This document shows positions 17,644 to 27,926 of a stretch of DNA of 64,000 bases, one piece after another; positions within the stretch are counted from its first letter, which is position 1, and every line of letters begins with the position of its first letter. Below the pieces are notes generated by a model. The model was not told the DNA's origin. It did no database searches and worked only from the letters and a program-made list of their open reading frames with translations. The position numbers and the translations under genes are program-made. The stretch is from Symbiodinium natans (Eukaryota; Sar; Dinophyceae; Suessiales; Symbiodiniaceae): the NCBI GenBank assembly GCA_905221605.1, contig CAJNDS010001112.1:2146972-2210971 (forward strand). Direction: 5' to 3'.

Positions 17644-17832
17644 ATGTGTGCAGAGATTTGGGTTGACTGTGGCCTTGGAATGAGCGACATGTTCCCTGTA
17701 GACCAGCAATGCCCATGTCAGAACCCAGCGGAGGTGCCATCCTCATTGAGTGGAGACACATGCCTGCAATCGGCAGGAGGAGTGGCAAATTCTTTGGTGT
17801 TGCGTCGCAAGTATACGCTTTTCCAGCCATGA
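17644..17832 (+). CDS. Cysteine-rich C-terminal exon
   Basis: 62 codons: MCAEIWVDCGLGMSDMFPVD, QQCPCQNPAEVPSSLSGDTC, then LVLRRKYTLFQP, TGA. May begin upstream of this ATG. Confidence 0.55.
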   Translation: MCAEIWVDCGLGMSDMFPVDQQCPCQNPAEVPSSLSGDTCLQSAGGVANSLVLRRKYTLFQP

Positions 17833-18066
17833 CCTGTGGCAGCTGGGTCTAAGCCACGGCTGTCGTTCGGAGGCCACAACCTGTGGGAACCCTAAACCCG
17901 AAACTCTAAACCCCAAACCCTAAACCCTAAACCTTAAACCTGGCTTGGGTTTTTCCGCTTCTTCGAGGCCTTCCGTGTACTTAAGCTCAGGCCACCAGCG
18001 CTTTGCCAGCGTGGTGGAGCTCGCATGGCTGTGCCCGGGCGGGATTATAGCTGCCTCACAAGGCAG

Positions 18067-18157
18067 GCATACACACAGATATACATAGAACGTAGTGAAA
18101 TCTCTTTTCCTTATACACACAGATATACACAAAACATAGTGAAATCTCTTTCCCTTA
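18067..18157. repeat. 46-bp tandem duplication
   Basis: Two copies of CACACAGATATACA, then AGTGAAATCTCTTT. Confidence 0.85.
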
Positions 18158-18174
18158 TCCCCTTCATCTTCCAG

Positions 18175-18285
18175 TATATTCTGAACCCGGGATACGAGAA
18201 TAAGAGCGCCGGAAAGGTCCTTAATGGGCGATTGAATCCCAGATGCACGAACGGAGATTCCGGGCTTCATAGATGGAGAAGATGA
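18175..18285 (+). CDS. Exon, likely C terminus
   Basis: Acceptor CTTCCAG. YILNPGYENKSAGKVLNGRL, then NPRCTNGDSGLHRWRR, TGA. Confidence 0.55.
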   Translation, partial: YILNPGYENKSAGKVLNGRLNPRCTNGDSGLHRWRR

Positions 18286-18596
18286 GGCTTGGAAATTGAG
18301 TCAGCAAGTGCGTTTAGAAAGGCTGCAACTTTAGAGCTTATACATAGAGACAGAGAGAGAGGTATGTGTTCACGATTGAGCATTTTTCCTTTGAGAGAGT
18401 GTTTGTGCGTGCGTGCTTGATGGGTGGTCCTTGCTTGACATTGAGATGCACGTCCTGAACTGTGCCCTAAACCTTAAACCCTAAAACCCTAAACCTTAAA
18501 CCCTAAAACCCTAAACCTTAAACCGTAAACCCTATAAACCCTTCCATGACAGATCTGAAGCCCAATAAACCCTAAACCCGAGCCAAAAACTCAAAG

Positions 18597-18780
18597 GCTT
18601 GGTAGCCCAGCGGTACCTTTTTTTCCCATTCTTGTGGGTTCAAGGTTCCCTTCTAAAGTAACCAACCCAAAAACAGGGTGCCCTTGTTATAATATGGTTA
18701 CTGGGCTACCCTAAACCCTCAACCCTAAACCCTAAACCCTAAGCCCTAAACCCTAAACCCTAAACCTCTGGGCTACTCAG
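18597..18780 (+). mobile_element. Introner A, copy 3, with array between duplicated ends
   Basis: Left GCTTGGTAGCCCAGCGGTAC; right end CTGGGCTACC (to 18710), then a CCCTAAA array, then CTGGGCTACTCAG. AAAGG precedes the element and follows it. The array lies between two copies of CTGGGCTAC. Confidence 0.8.
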
Positions 18781-18868
18781 AAAGGAATGGTCTTGGTGGA
18801 TACCATGGCCGCTGCAACTGGTGCCCGGACAAGTTCCTTGACGAGATGTGCTTAAGGGGTTCTTCAGG
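18781..18868 (+). CDS. Exon after introner A, cysteine-containing
   Basis: With AAAGG collapsed, the frame reads PKTQ|RNGLGGYHGRCNWCP, then DKFLDEMCLRGSSG, ending in GTTTAGGG. CxxC plus a further C. Confidence 0.5.
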
Positions 18869-19040
18869 TTCAGGTTTAGGGTTTAGGGTTTAGGGTTTAG
18901 GGTTTAGGGTTTAGGGTTTAGGGTTTAGGGTTTCTGACCTGGAGCAAAAAGGGTTTATGTGCATGGTGCTATGACGCAGTAGCCTTCGTACAGTAGCTTC
19001 ATCCAAGTTCCCTTAGCAACAGCCCGGCTTACCTTTTCAG

Positions 19041-19140
19041 AGGTTTGGCATTTGATCATGTGATGGCCGCAGCTGCCAAAAATGGTGCTGTTCTGGCAGC
19101 ACTCTTTTTTTTCAAGCCAGGGTCCGGTGCAAGAGCATGA
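19041..19140 (+). CDS. Exon, likely C terminus
   Basis: Acceptor CCTTTTCAG. GLAFDHVMAAAAKNGAVLAA, then LFFFKPGSGARA, TGA. Confidence 0.55.
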
Positions 19141-19476
19141 CTGGAAATCCCCAATACCTTAAATCGACAAGACCTAAACCGCACAAAAACATCCGGCACC
19201 ATAGGAAGCACTTCCTGGGACTCTATTTTCCTACAGTTTCGTGGCCCCTTAGTCAGCAGGGATAACTCATAAAGCTGCAGTTAAAGAGGGTCCCAGGTTA
19301 AGCCCCTAAACCCCATGCCCCTCACCGAAGCCACCACGGTCGCCAAGCCTCAACCTAACACCCTGTCACCCTAAACCCAAAGCAACAAAACTAACATCCT
19401 GGAAGACCCAAGGCCTAAACCCTAAACCCTAAACCCACTAAGCAACCCTAAACCGCCTAAACCCTAAACCCCCAAG

Positions 19477-19541
19477 GCTGTCTGACCCCACCGCCATCTA
19501 CGCCGGAATGCCCGACAGCATGAAGGCCAATGACGTTCTAG
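19477..19541 (+). CDS. Exon with GT donor
   Basis: LSDPTAIYAGMPDSMKANDV, followed by CTAG|GTAGGC. Confidence 0.5.
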
Positions 19542-19544
19542 GTA

Positions 19545-19670
19545 GGCCCTTGTTGTTCTTCAATTGGCTTTAGGGTTTATTGGCTTCAGGGTTTTGTTCT
19601 TCAATTGGCCTTCGGGTTTAGGGTTTAGGGCCCTGTTGGTTCTTCAATTGGCTTTAGGGTTCAGGGTTTG
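19545..19670 (+). repeat. Three copies of TTCTTCAATTGGC plus heptamer
   Basis: TTGTTCTTCAATTGGCTTTA repeated three times, each running into TTTAGGG. 19680-20145 beyond it holds no clear exon apart from the purine tract. Confidence 0.85.
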
Positions 19671-19867
19671 GGTTAGGGTTTAGGAATATTTTCCGCTAGC
19701 TCGGTAAAAAGGGGATCATATTGAGGAATATAGGGGGTTCTCTAAGGCGCATTAGTGCAATGGTCGACGTGTTTTTTGTCAAGTTTTGGTTTGGGGCAGT
19801 CAATGAAGGCTGGTTCAAAAAGTCAAGCATGTGAGGCTTAGTTTCAGAATGAAGGGCCCTCTATTCT

Positions 19868-20050
19868 CAACCAAGAAGAGATCGAGACAGAGAAAGGAAG
19901 AGAGAGAGAGAGAGAAAGAAATAGGGAGGGACCCAACGTGCGGAAGAAGAAGAAGAAGAAGAAGAAGAAGAAGAAGAAAAAGAAGAAGAAGAAGAAGAAG
20001 AAGAAGAACAAGAAGAGGAACAAGAACAATAACAAGAGCAAGAACAAGCA
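19868..20050 (+). repeat. Polypurine tract (GA and GAA repeats)
   Basis: (GAGA)n then (GAA)n. The 60-100 aa frames on both strands (poly-R/K one way, poly-L/F/S the other) are artefacts of the repeat. Confidence 0.9.
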
Positions 20051-20151
20051 CACGGAGACGATTTGTGATGTAGCATTCCTTGAGCACCCTATTCGTGTCG
20101 AATGGGGTTAATGTTGGGGTCATAGTGGTTTTAGGTTTTAAGATTTAGGGT

Positions 20152-20296
20152 TTAGAGCCTACGGCTTCGAATCGTATGACTGTTTGCCGCCCTGGGCTAC
20201 GGAGGTGCCTTGGCAGCAGCACCTGGCTGAAATTCGCATGGTCGATACCGACATGAAGAATCTGAAGGACCAGGGGCCCCAAAATCGAACCCCAAG
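20152..20296 (+). CDS. Exon before introner J
   Basis: YGFESYDCLPPWATEVPWQQ, then HLAEIRMVDTDMKNLKDQGP. Ends at the GC donor of introner J. Confidence 0.55.
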
Positions 20297-20496
20297 GCTA
20301 TATCCCCCTTGGGATTTTTGTGTTTTTGTTTATATAAAACCCAAGAGGATATTAAACGTATGATTTTTATTAAGGCTGTAAGGGGAGTATAGAAGGGTCC
20401 ATGTACCTCATGATTATATACTTGAGCTCCAGTCCCTAGACAGGAGGTACTTTCAAGGTTAAAGTATTCCCTATTCCTATTTAGGTACATGGACCC
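20297..20496. mobile_element. Introner J directly followed by introner B
   Basis: J is 20297-20392 (GCTATATCCCCC ... GGGGAGTATAG). B is 20393-20496 (AAGGGTCCATGTACC ... AGGTACATGGACCC). AAGG lies on both sides of J. Confidence 0.85.
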
Positions 20497-20506
20497 CCAA
20501 ATCTAG

Positions 20507-20589
20507 GGCTCCGGATTTTCCAAGGTAACCCCAACAGGGATGGAGCTGAGCGCATCAGGTTGAGATATATCCCCCTTATACATCCCTGA
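20507..20589 (+). CDS. Exon after introner B
   Basis: Acceptor AATCTAG. LRIFQGNPNRDGAERIRLRY, then IPLIHP, TGA. Confidence 0.5.
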
Positions 20590-20674
20590 ACCCTAAACCC
20601 TATACCCCAGATGCTAACAGGGGGGGGGGGAGGGGGGAGGGGGGAGGGGGGAGGGGGAGGGGGAAGAAACACAG

Positions 20675-20850
20675 GTTCGGTGTAGGATTTGGGGCCATCC
20701 GGTGGGTACTGTGGAAAGCCCCAACCCTGAAAAATAGAGCTGTGACGCTTCTGGGTCCGAGGGTTCGGCAGAAGGCCTGTTCTAGGTTGGCTTTAGGATA
20801 TTTAATATTTTCGTTGGCTTTAGGATATTGATATTTTCCTTCTGTGGGCT
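20675..20850 (+). CDS. Exon, unknown protein
   Basis: Acceptor AACACAG after a GGGGGGAGG minisatellite (20618-20664). FGVGFGAIRWVLWKAPTLKN, then RAVTLLGPRVRQKACSRLAL, TGA. Confidence 0.5.
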
Positions 20851-20971
20851 TATACGCCACCCTATGGACAATTTGTTGTTTTTCAGGGTTTAGGGGCCAA
20901 CCCAGATTAAGAGGCATGTAGAAAGGGAGAAGGAGCCTCACATTCGTCAAGTCTGCATAGGGTTTAGGGTT

Positions 20972-21188
20972 TTGGTGAAAGTCGAAACCCCGAATGACCG
21001 CCTTGCAGGAGTTCGAGGCTTTTCTCCACGAATACAGCGGCCGCTCATGCTTGACAAGGGGTTTCGCGTGGAAAGTCTAGGCAGTGCAGTCTCTTCGTGT
21101 TCAGGCGCCTTGAGTTTTCACCGCATTATTAATAGAACTTGTATTGAAAAAGTTTGGGATCCTCACCTTTTTTGCAGTGTATTACCCT
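20972..21188 (+). CDS. Long exon, unknown protein
   Basis: KVETPNDRLAGVRGFSPRIQ, then RPLMLDKGFRVESLGSAVSS and IEKVWDPHLFCSVLP, TAG at the left end of introner I. Confidence 0.5.
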
Positions 21189-21268
21189 AGGGCTCCAAGT
21201 ATATAAATAAGACCTACATTGGGGTCTAAAGTCTGTATACTTTGGGCTAGTTGGAGCCTTAGGGTTCG
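21186..21268. mobile_element. Introner family I, copy 1
   Basis: CTAGGGCTCCAAGTATA, ACATTGGGGTCTAAAGTCTG, TTGGAGCCTTAGGG. Other copies: 55876 and 63338. Confidence 0.8.
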
Positions 21269-21304
21269 GGAAACCCTAAACCCTAAACCCTGAACCCTCA
21301 ACCG

Positions 21305-21440
21305 GTTTCTAGTCAAGGTACCGGACCGCTGAGCATCAAGGAGCAGCGCTTCTTTGATCCCCACGTGGCTTACTCCGGACAGGCACGAGAGCGCCCCAAA
21401 CGGGCACACCGAATCCTAGGTCAACCTAAGCTTTGGATCC
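21305..21440 (+). CDS. Exon, unknown protein
   Basis: SQGTGPLSIKEQRFFDPHVA, then YSGQARERPKRAHRILGQPK. Confidence 0.55.
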
Positions 21441-21484
21441 CTAAACCCTGAACCCTGAACCCTGAACCCTAAAGCGAATTTCAA

Positions 21485-21645
21485 TACCCTATGAAAAACA
21501 CCCTGTATGCGAAGTGTAGCGGAGTATCCCAGAGTAGGCCCCTTATTCCCTTTGGGTTCCCTATAGATCTTGGCTGCACCAGGTGCGACTCGAGAGGCGC
21601 ACGCTGGCAGCGCCTTGGTGGTCCAAAAGTCGCCCTAAACCCTAA
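21485..21645 (+). CDS. Exon, unknown protein
   Basis: MKNTLYAKCSGVSQSRPLIP, then FGFPIDLGCTRCDSRGARWQ. Contains CTRC. Confidence 0.45.
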
Positions 21646-21650
21646 AAGTC

Positions 21651-21753
21651 GAGATGTTCCCCCTTGTACGAACAGTCCTTAATAGGGATTATAATACCCC
21701 GTATTATAATCCCTGTTAAGGACTGATAGTATAAGGGGGTACATCCCAAGCCT
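21651..21753. mobile_element. Introner E, copy 2
   Basis: GAGATGTTCCCCCTTGTA, inner inverted pair TTAATAGGGATTATAAT / ATTATAATCCCTGTTAA, right TAAGGGGGTACATCCCAAG. Almost a perfect hairpin. Confidence 0.85.
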
Positions 21754-21785
21754 AAACCCTAAATCCGACTTTGGCGCTTTTTCAG

Positions 21786-21963
21786 GAAGGAATGTAAGGC
21801 ACCAGGCGCTTTGCTTAGAACAGCCTCCTGCTTGCAGCATGTCGGAGCAACTAGCAGACTGCAACACCCAAATAGGTGCTGTTTGCGCCAAGTAATCCTG
21901 CCCTGGGTGTTTGTGATTCTGGGATTGCAACGCCGGTATGCGCATGATATTTCGCTTCTCTGA
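21786..21963 (+). CDS. Long exon, likely C terminus
   Basis: Acceptor GCTTTTTCAG. KECKAPGALLRTASCLQHVG, then NRCCLRQVILPWVFVILGLQ and AHDISLL, TGA. Confidence 0.55.
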
Positions 21964-21970
21964 ACTTCAG

Positions 21971-22018
21971 GCACGCCTCGGAAGAGCAGAATTACCGCAG
22001 TTCCGGGTGACCGGCTAA
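21971..22018 (+). CDS. Short terminal exon
   Basis: Acceptor AACTTCAG. ARLGRAELPQFRVTG, TAA. Could be an alternative or next exon to 21786-21963. Confidence 0.4.
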   Translation, partial: ARLGRAELPQFRVTG

Positions 22019-22051
22019 GGGTTTAGGGTTTCGAGGCCGTTTGTACCCTGA

Positions 22052-22136
22052 GTAGCTGAGTGAGTACACTTAGCACTTGTTGGGATACTAGAATCCCCTA
22101 TTGAACTGAAAGTGTACACTTTTTTGGGGCTTATGA
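22052..22136. mobile_element. Introner G, copy 2
   Basis: GAGTAGCTGAGTGAGTACAC, GATACTAGAATCCCCTAT, GAAAGTGTACACTTTTTTGG. GTACCCT is found on both sides. Confidence 0.8.
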
Positions 22137-22175
22137 AGTACCCTACACCACGAGTCATCAGGCTTAGGGTTTCAG

Positions 22176-22382
22176 CTCACTTCAAGCCAGCGCCTGGCTC
22201 ACGAGGACATTCTGAGTTACCTTCTCAACTACAGCGCTCGTAACCCTCAGTACGAGGAAGCCCGACGCAGCTCATCTGCATTGGGGGCGGGCCTGAGTCT
22301 GGGTTGCCCGTTTTCCGGTCATTCTTTTCGGAAGGCTTTCGTGTGGAGTTTTCTGGGACTAACCCATGCGATCCGAATCTAA
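22176..22382 (+). CDS. Long exon, unknown protein
   Basis: Acceptor CTTCAAG. LAHEDILSYLLNYSARNPQY, then EEARRSSSALGAGLSLGCPF and SFRKAFVWSFLGLTHAI, TAA. Confidence 0.55.
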   Translation, partial: LTSSQRLAHEDILSYLLNYSARNPQYEEARRSSSALGAGLSLGCPFSGHSFRKAFVWSFLGLTHAIRI

Positions 22383-22440
22383 GGCCTCTACTGTTCCAGG
22401 AGCGTCGGATCTGGTGTAGAGGGTTTTAGCTATATCTTAG

Positions 22441-22591
22441 TTGCACGTGAAGAGAGCACGGCGAGTGTCGCGAGTTGCTTTTCTGCGAGGATCTTGGATG
22501 TTCTCGTGTTTTGAGGCTGGTCGGTCTTGATTTGCAGGATGGAGCAAAGCTACTTGCAGAACTGAGCCATAAACCCCACCCAACCTTTTAG
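22441..22591 (+). CDS. Two neighbouring terminal-like exons
   Basis: 22441-22530 (acceptor TATCTTAG; LHVKRARRVSRVAFLRGSWM, then FSCFEAGRS, TGA) and 22538-22591 (acceptor ATTTGCAG; DGAKLLAELSHKPHPTF, TAG). Whether both are used is unknown. Confidence 0.45.
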
Positions 22592-22754
22592 GGTGTTTTT
22601 CAAAACCCGAGTATTCTTCCTAGATCTCAACCTTGAGGGTTTGGGTTTTGGGTTTAGGGTTTGGGGTTTGGGGTTTGGGGTTCAGGGTTTAGGGTTTAAA
22701 GGGTTTAGGGGTTCAGGGTTCAGGGTTTAAGGTTTGGGGCTTCGGTTTTAGGGC

Positions 22755-22880
22755 GAGCTAAGGCAACTGCCAGACCTTTGCCTCAGACTTCTTCTCGATG
22801 CTCACGGGCCAGGAGGGAGTGCAGCCCACACAGGCGTTCTGCCGCCGGGACCCACCTGGGTACTTCGGGCTTCGGGTTTA
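22755..22880 (+). CDS. Exon, unknown protein
   Basis: NCQTFASDFFSMLTGQEGVQ, then PTQAFCRRDPPGYFGL. Acceptor GCTAAG. Followed by the left half of introner D (22884). Confidence 0.55.
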
Positions 22881-22939
22881 GATTCCCAAAGAGCCCAATA
22901 CCCCTTAGTTCAGGAGTATACCTTATATCATATTACGGA

Positions 22940-23023
22940 CCCCCATGCGCATGCCCAAGAGTGAAGACGCCAAAAAGGGGAAGCACGCCTCGGCCTTTGG
23001 ACATTGCTGTCTTTCTTCCTGGT
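22940..23023 (+). CDS. Exon ending in stop
   Basis: MRMPKSEDAKKGKHASAFGH, then CCLSSW, TGA. Confidence 0.5.
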
Positions 23024-23185
23024 GAATCCTGCATGCCCTAAAAAGGAGTTCTGCGCATCCCGAAGCCCTACATACACAGTCCCTAAAACCCTAAACCCTA
23101 AACTTCAAACCCCTAAGCTCTAAACCCGAAACCCTTTAAACATCCGACAAACCCTATACCCTAAACCCCAAACATCTGGTGTCTT

Positions 23186-23292
23186 GAGGTCGGGTGCTCT
23201 ACAAGCCTCGGGTCCTTGACTTCCTCTACGATAGCTGAGAGCCTTGCCGCGCAGATACCCGGTGGCTGCGGGATGGACAGCTCAGTTCCCCT
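23186..23292 (+). CDS. Exon, unknown protein
   Basis: EVGCSTSLGSLTSSTIAESL, then AAQIPGGCGMDSSVP. Confidence 0.5.
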
Positions 23293-23420
23293 AAACCCGA
23301 AACCCTAAACCCTAAACCCTAAACCCTTAACCCTTAACCCTTAACCCTTAACCCCTAGCCCTGAACCGAATCTCATTGAGAGGAGAGAGCTGACAAAAAG
23401 CCTTAACCTGAAGCAGTGTC

Positions 23421-23518
23421 GACCTCATCCCCACTGGATCCCCTCGAGTTGCCCCAGTCAAGTACCATGACCCTAGAGTCCCCAGAGCTTCTAAATCCAA
23501 GAGTTAGTGTTTAGGGTT
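23421..23518 (+). CDS. Exon ending in stop
   Basis: AVSTSSPLDPLELPQSSTMT, then LESPELLNPRVSV, TAG at the start of an array. A second frame is partly open. Confidence 0.45.
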
Positions 23519-23734
23519 TAGGGTTTAGGGTTTAGGGGGTTAGGGTTTCGGGAACCTCCAAAAATGTAGGCCCTAAACTCCAGTAGAAGGACCTAAACTC
23601 CAAGAGCCCATTCTCCTTGACCCACAGTAAAGCCCTAAACCCCACGCCCTTCTTTCTAAGTAGGTCACATGGCTAAGCTTATAGAGATTACATTTCATTG
23701 TTAGGACTCTTATTTTTGCCATTCCAATGTTTGC

Positions 23735-23880
23735 TATCTATGTATGTATGTATGTACGTACGTACGTATGTATGTATGTATAAGCAACTTTATATATATA
23801 TATATACACATATATATATATGTACTTTAATTTCATTCTCTTTTGTACATATATATATATATGGGCGTCCGCCTATTGCG
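23735..23880. repeat. GTAT and AT microsatellites
   Basis: GTATGTATGT / GTACGTAC runs and (AT)n. 23520-23940 shows no exon; the frame across it is repeat-derived. Confidence 0.85.
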
Positions 23881-23939
23881 GTTCCCCTTATTTTTAAAGG
23901 TTTACATAAATGTATATATTTTAGACCCTAAACCATCGC

Positions 23940-25945
23940 TATAACCACAGCAACAAGTCGATGATGATGTAGGTACCCCAAACCTATAGGGTTAAGTTTG
24001 ACAGGTTTAGGGCTTAAGATTGAGGCATTTAAACGTAAGCCCGCAATGAAACCTAAACCCTAACCGTTCAACCCGATAGAGTTAAGGCTAAGCGGTTAGG
24101 GTTTAAGATTTAGGTTTTGTTCAACTTTAAACCTAAACCCATAGAGATTTAACCTTAAGGCTTGAAAGTTCGGGCAGTTAAACCTTAACCCTGAACCGTT
24201 TAGGGTCAGAACCCTAAAACCCGATAGGGCTCTACAAGGAACAAACGTTTTGACCCTAAAGGGTGCTGAAGGTATACATGCCCAGACCTTAGGTTTTCTT
24301 GAACCATTCAACCCTACAGGGTTTAAAGGCTTAGGGTTTAAGGTTTTAGCATTACCTGTACGATAGAACCTTAAAGCCCTATAGGGCTTGGAGCTTAAAT
24401 CCCTAAACCTTAAATCCCATAGGGCTATGCCTACGTTTGTAGGGCTCTTTCGCCCCGGTGACGCGAGAATACTGTGAGAGAATGTCCTGAAAACTACTTC
24501 ATGGGATTCAAAATATAAACAAAGAGGATAATTCAAGTTTTGCTTATCGGGGGATGGTTGCTTGAGCTATCTTAGGTAAAGTAAAGTTTTTGGGATAGAG
24601 GTTTTGTTTTGCTTACTGGGGCGTGATGGGGTTACCCTCATTTTCTTATAGGATATTTACATGTATATAAATCAAACCCTGAACCATAGCTATAACCGCA
24701 GCAAAAAGTTATAACCTTGTCATATAGAAATTTCCGCAGAGCTTGTCAAATCCGATCATGATGTAGGCGCCCCAACCCTAGAGGGTTAAGGTTGACAGGT
24801 TTAGGGTTTAAGATTGAGGCATTTAAACCTAAGCCGGCAATTCAACCTAAACCCGAACCTTTAAACCCTATAGAGTTAAGGTGTAAGGGGTTGGGGTTTA
24901 GGACTTAGGCATTTAAAACGAAAACTCAAAGAGTTTTAATCTTAAGGGTTTAAAGTTCGGGCATTCAGACATTAACCCTGATTCGTTTAGGGTCAGAACC
25001 GTAAAACCCTACAGGGCTCCCAAAGGTTCAAAGGTTTTAACCCTAAAGGGTGCTGAAGGTATACATGCCCAGACCTTAGGTTGTCGAACCATTGAACCCT
25101 ATAGGGTTTAAAGGATTAGGTTTAAGGTTTGGGCATTAATTACCTATACAATAGAACCATAAAACCCCAGAGCACTTAGAGCTTAAATCCCCAAACCTTA
25201 AACCCCACAGGGCTATGCCTACGTTTGTAGGGCTCTTTCGCCCCGGTGACGCGAGAATACTGTGAGAGAATGTCCTGAAAACTACTTCATGGGATTCAAA
25301 ATATAAACAAAGAGGATAATTCAAGTTTTGCTTATCGGGGGATGGTTGCTTGAGCGATCTTAGGTAAGGTAAAGCTTTTGGGATAGAGGTTTTGTTTTGC
25401 TTATTGGGGCGTGATGGGGTTGCCCACATTTTCCTATAGGTGAATTTACATGTATATCAATCAAACCCTGAACCATAGTTATAACCGCAGCAAAAAGTTA
25501 TAACCTTGTCATGTACATATATCCGCAGAGCTCGTCACTTTCACTACTTGCTGGGATTCAACATATACACAAACTATATCGTTAAATGATGGAATTCAGG
25601 TGTTGCGTATCGGGGAATGGTTGCTTGAGATATTTTAGCTAAGGTAAAGTATTTGGGATATTTCGCTTGTTGGGGCGTGATGGGGTTCCCCTTATTATTC
25701 TAATGGGTTTACATAAGTGTATGAAAATCAAACCCTAACCCATAGTTATAACCACAGCAATAAGTTATAACCTTGTCATATAGAAATTTCCGCAGAGCTT
25801 GTCAAATCCGATGATGATGCAGGCACCCCAACCCTAGAGGGTTAAGGTTGACAGGTTTAGGGTTAAAGATTGAAGCATTGAAACCTAAGCCGGCAATTCA
25901 ACCTAAACCCTAACCTTAAAACCCTATAGAGTCAGGGTTTAAGAG
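23940..25945. repeat. Degenerate ~790-bp tandem repeat, 2.5 copies
   Basis: Landmarks recur about every 790-1050 bp: GATGATGTAGG (23960, 24757, 25810), GCCCCGGTGACGCGAGAATA (24454, 25241), TGGGATTCAAAATATAAAC (24502, 25290, divergent 25549). Filled with decayed AACCCTA/TTAGGGTT words. Minus-strand frames of 97 and 146 codons are copies of each other inside the unit; no protein recognised. Confidence 0.85.
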
Positions 25946-25967
25946 TTAGGGTTTAAGGCGCAATCCC

Positions 25968-26115
25968 ATATAGTATACGTATACTTATGAGCAGAAAAGA
26001 TACGGGAGACACTGCTTGCGATTCAGAATATTCGGAGCAGAAAGGATACAGGTGACACTGCTTGCGAATCAGAACTTTAGGAGCAGAAAAGATGCGGTAG
26101 AGGTACCTCGGCAGG
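25968..26115. repeat. Short repeat sharing GACACTGCTTGCGA with the 36-kb satellite
   Basis: Two to three copies of GAGCAGAAAAGATACGGG then GACACTGCTTGCGATTCAGA. GACACTGCTTGCGA is also in every unit of the satellite at 36.2-37.2 kb. Confidence 0.8.
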
Positions 26116-26117
26116 AG

Positions 26118-26695
26118 AACCATTAAACCATTAAACCATTTAACCAATAAACCATTAAACCATTAAACCAATGGTTTCCCCCTTATGAGAATCCCCTAAA
26201 CGATTAAACCATTAAACCATTAAACCAATGGTTTCCCCCTTATGAAAATCCCTTAAACCATTAAACCATTAAACCATTAAAGCATTAAACCATTAAACCA
26301 TTAAACCATCAAACCATTAAACCACTGGTTGCCCGCCATGAAAATGGTTTAATGGTTTAGGGGATTCTCATATGGGGGAAACCATTGGTTTAATGGTTTA
26401 ATGGTTTAATGGTTTAGGGGATTTCATAAGGGGGAAACCATTGGTTTAATGGTTTAATGGTTGAATAGTTTAATGGTTTAGGGGATTTTCAGAAGCGGGA
26501 AACCATTGGTTTAATGGTTTAATGGTATGGTTTAATGGTTTAATGGTTTAATGGTTTGGGGGGAGACCATTGGTTTCATGGTTTAATGGTTTAATTAATG
26601 GTTAAGGGGATTCTCATATGGGGGAAACCATTGGTTTAATGGTTTAATGGTTTAATGGTTTGAGGGATTTTTGGTTAGATGGTTTAAGGGAATGT
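26118..26695. repeat. Inverted AAACCATT octamer arrays
   Basis: AAACCATT runs to about 26335, then the complement AATGGTTT to 26695, punctuated by TTTCCCCCTTATGA / TCATAAGGGGGAAA spacers. Could fold into a very long hairpin. 26696-27085 beyond it holds only an E-like fragment (26838) and (TA)n. Confidence 0.9.
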
Positions 26696-27090
26696 GCAAA
26701 AACACAGGGGAACCGCTATAGGCGGTGACCCATATATATATATATGTCTATACATATATATTAGGTATTTAGGGTTGAGGGTTTGTCCCCATGTCTCATT
26801 CCGACTGGTGTGAATTGCACTGGTAGTCTGGGATCTGCTAACAGTCCTTAACAGGGATGATAATAGGAGGTACTTTCAGGAGTATTTTCAGAGGGCTTCT
26901 AGGGGACATGCGATTAATAAAGGGGTCGCATAGTTGAAAGGGATGCTGCTAGTAAGTTTTTTTGCTCCTGCTATCTGTGGGGGACAGATGTCATAGATGT
27001 TCAAAGTCGTGGTGTGGTTTGGGGACGAGGGGGGATGCCCGCAAAATCCGAACCCTATGCTGAAGACCTGTCCCCGCTTCTCTTGTACAG

Positions 27091-27210
27091 TTGCCAGAGA
27101 AGACTAGCTGGATCGCCACTTTCTGCGATCCAGCTGGCCTGAACCCTGAAGTTGGAAATGATGCAGTAGCATGCCCTACTTACACAGAAATTCTGAAAAG
27201 AGAAACTTAG
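27091..27210 (+). CDS. Terminal exon, unknown protein
   Basis: Acceptor CTTGTACAG. 39 codons plus TAG: LPEKTSWIATFCDPAGLNPE, then VGNDAVACPTYTEILKRET. Very protein-like. The minus-strand frame here is its shadow. Confidence 0.6.
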   Translation: MPEKTSWIATFCDPAGLNPEVGNDAVACPTYTEILKRET

Positions 27211-27435
27211 TATATGGACCACAAGTGCAGACAAGAGTAAGATAAAGCACGGATCACGGCGAAAGGTTACGCAGTCCTCAACGTCTCGCGGATGAGAGCG
27301 TGTGTTTCTCCAATCGTCCCACCGCAAACATGAGATCCCCTAAGCCCCAAAACCTACACCGTTCGCATCTGGGGCATCCTAACCCCTAAGCCCTAAACCC
27401 TAAACCCGAAACCCGAAACCCACTTAAATCCACAG

Positions 27436-27574
27436 ACGGGCCAAAGACTTCAGGATTCCCATGAGTGATCTGTGTATTGCGTGCAGTCATCCCCCTTGTA
27501 ACAAGCTGGGGGGCTGCCGCATGGGGTCCGAAGCCCTGGGCATTCCCTGGCCACTAAGGTCAGCAAAGACCTAA
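27436..27574 (+). CDS. Cysteine-rich exon, possible metal site
   Basis: Acceptor ATCCACAG. RAKDFRIPMSDLCIACSHPP, then CNKLGGCRMGSEALGIPWPL, TAA. Spacing CxxCx4Cx5C. Confidence 0.55.
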
Positions 27575-27594
27575 ATAACCCGCAAATCCTGCAG

Positions 27595-27717
27595 CACGGT
27601 GCATTTTGGCCAGTCAGGTGTCAGGCAAGGTGCTTCGGAACCCATTTTCGTAACAGTGGCGGGCCATTTTCCGAGGAAGGCGCGACAACGTTCGAAGACG
27701 AAAGCCTAGCGCCCTAA
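27595..27717 (+). CDS. Terminal-like exon
   Basis: Acceptor TCCTGCAG. HGAFWPVRCQARCFGTHFRN, then SGGPFSEEGATTFEDESLAP, TAA. Confidence 0.55.
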   Translation, partial: HGAFWPVRCQARCFGTHFRNSGGPFSEEGATTFEDESLAP

Positions 27718-27799
27718 ACCCTATAGACCCTACGTGCCAACTTGTTCAGAGCGACCATCCTACCCTAAACCCCGAAACTCTGAGGGGTTCGGGTTTCAG

Positions 27800-27868
27800 G
27801 CAGCCAGCGTTTCCTTGTCCCAAAGTTCCTTTCTTGCAGCATGCAGCACCACGCAGTCAATGGTGTGA
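27800..27868 (+). CDS. Short exon ending in stop
   Basis: Acceptor GGTTTCAG. AASVSLSQSSFLAACSTTQS, then MV, TGA. A G-element left half (GCTGAATGAGTACACTTTAC) follows at 27887. Confidence 0.4.
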   Translation, partial: AASVSLSQSSFLAACSTTQSMV

Positions 27869-27926
27869 CATACATATCTACTTAGTAGCTGAATGAGTAC
27901 ACTTTACACTTTTGACCCCTAAACCA

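Noticed and set aside
19815-20123. Leucine/phenylalanine-rich membrane protein or arginine-rich protein
   Set aside because: Both come from the (GAA)n/(GA)n tract.
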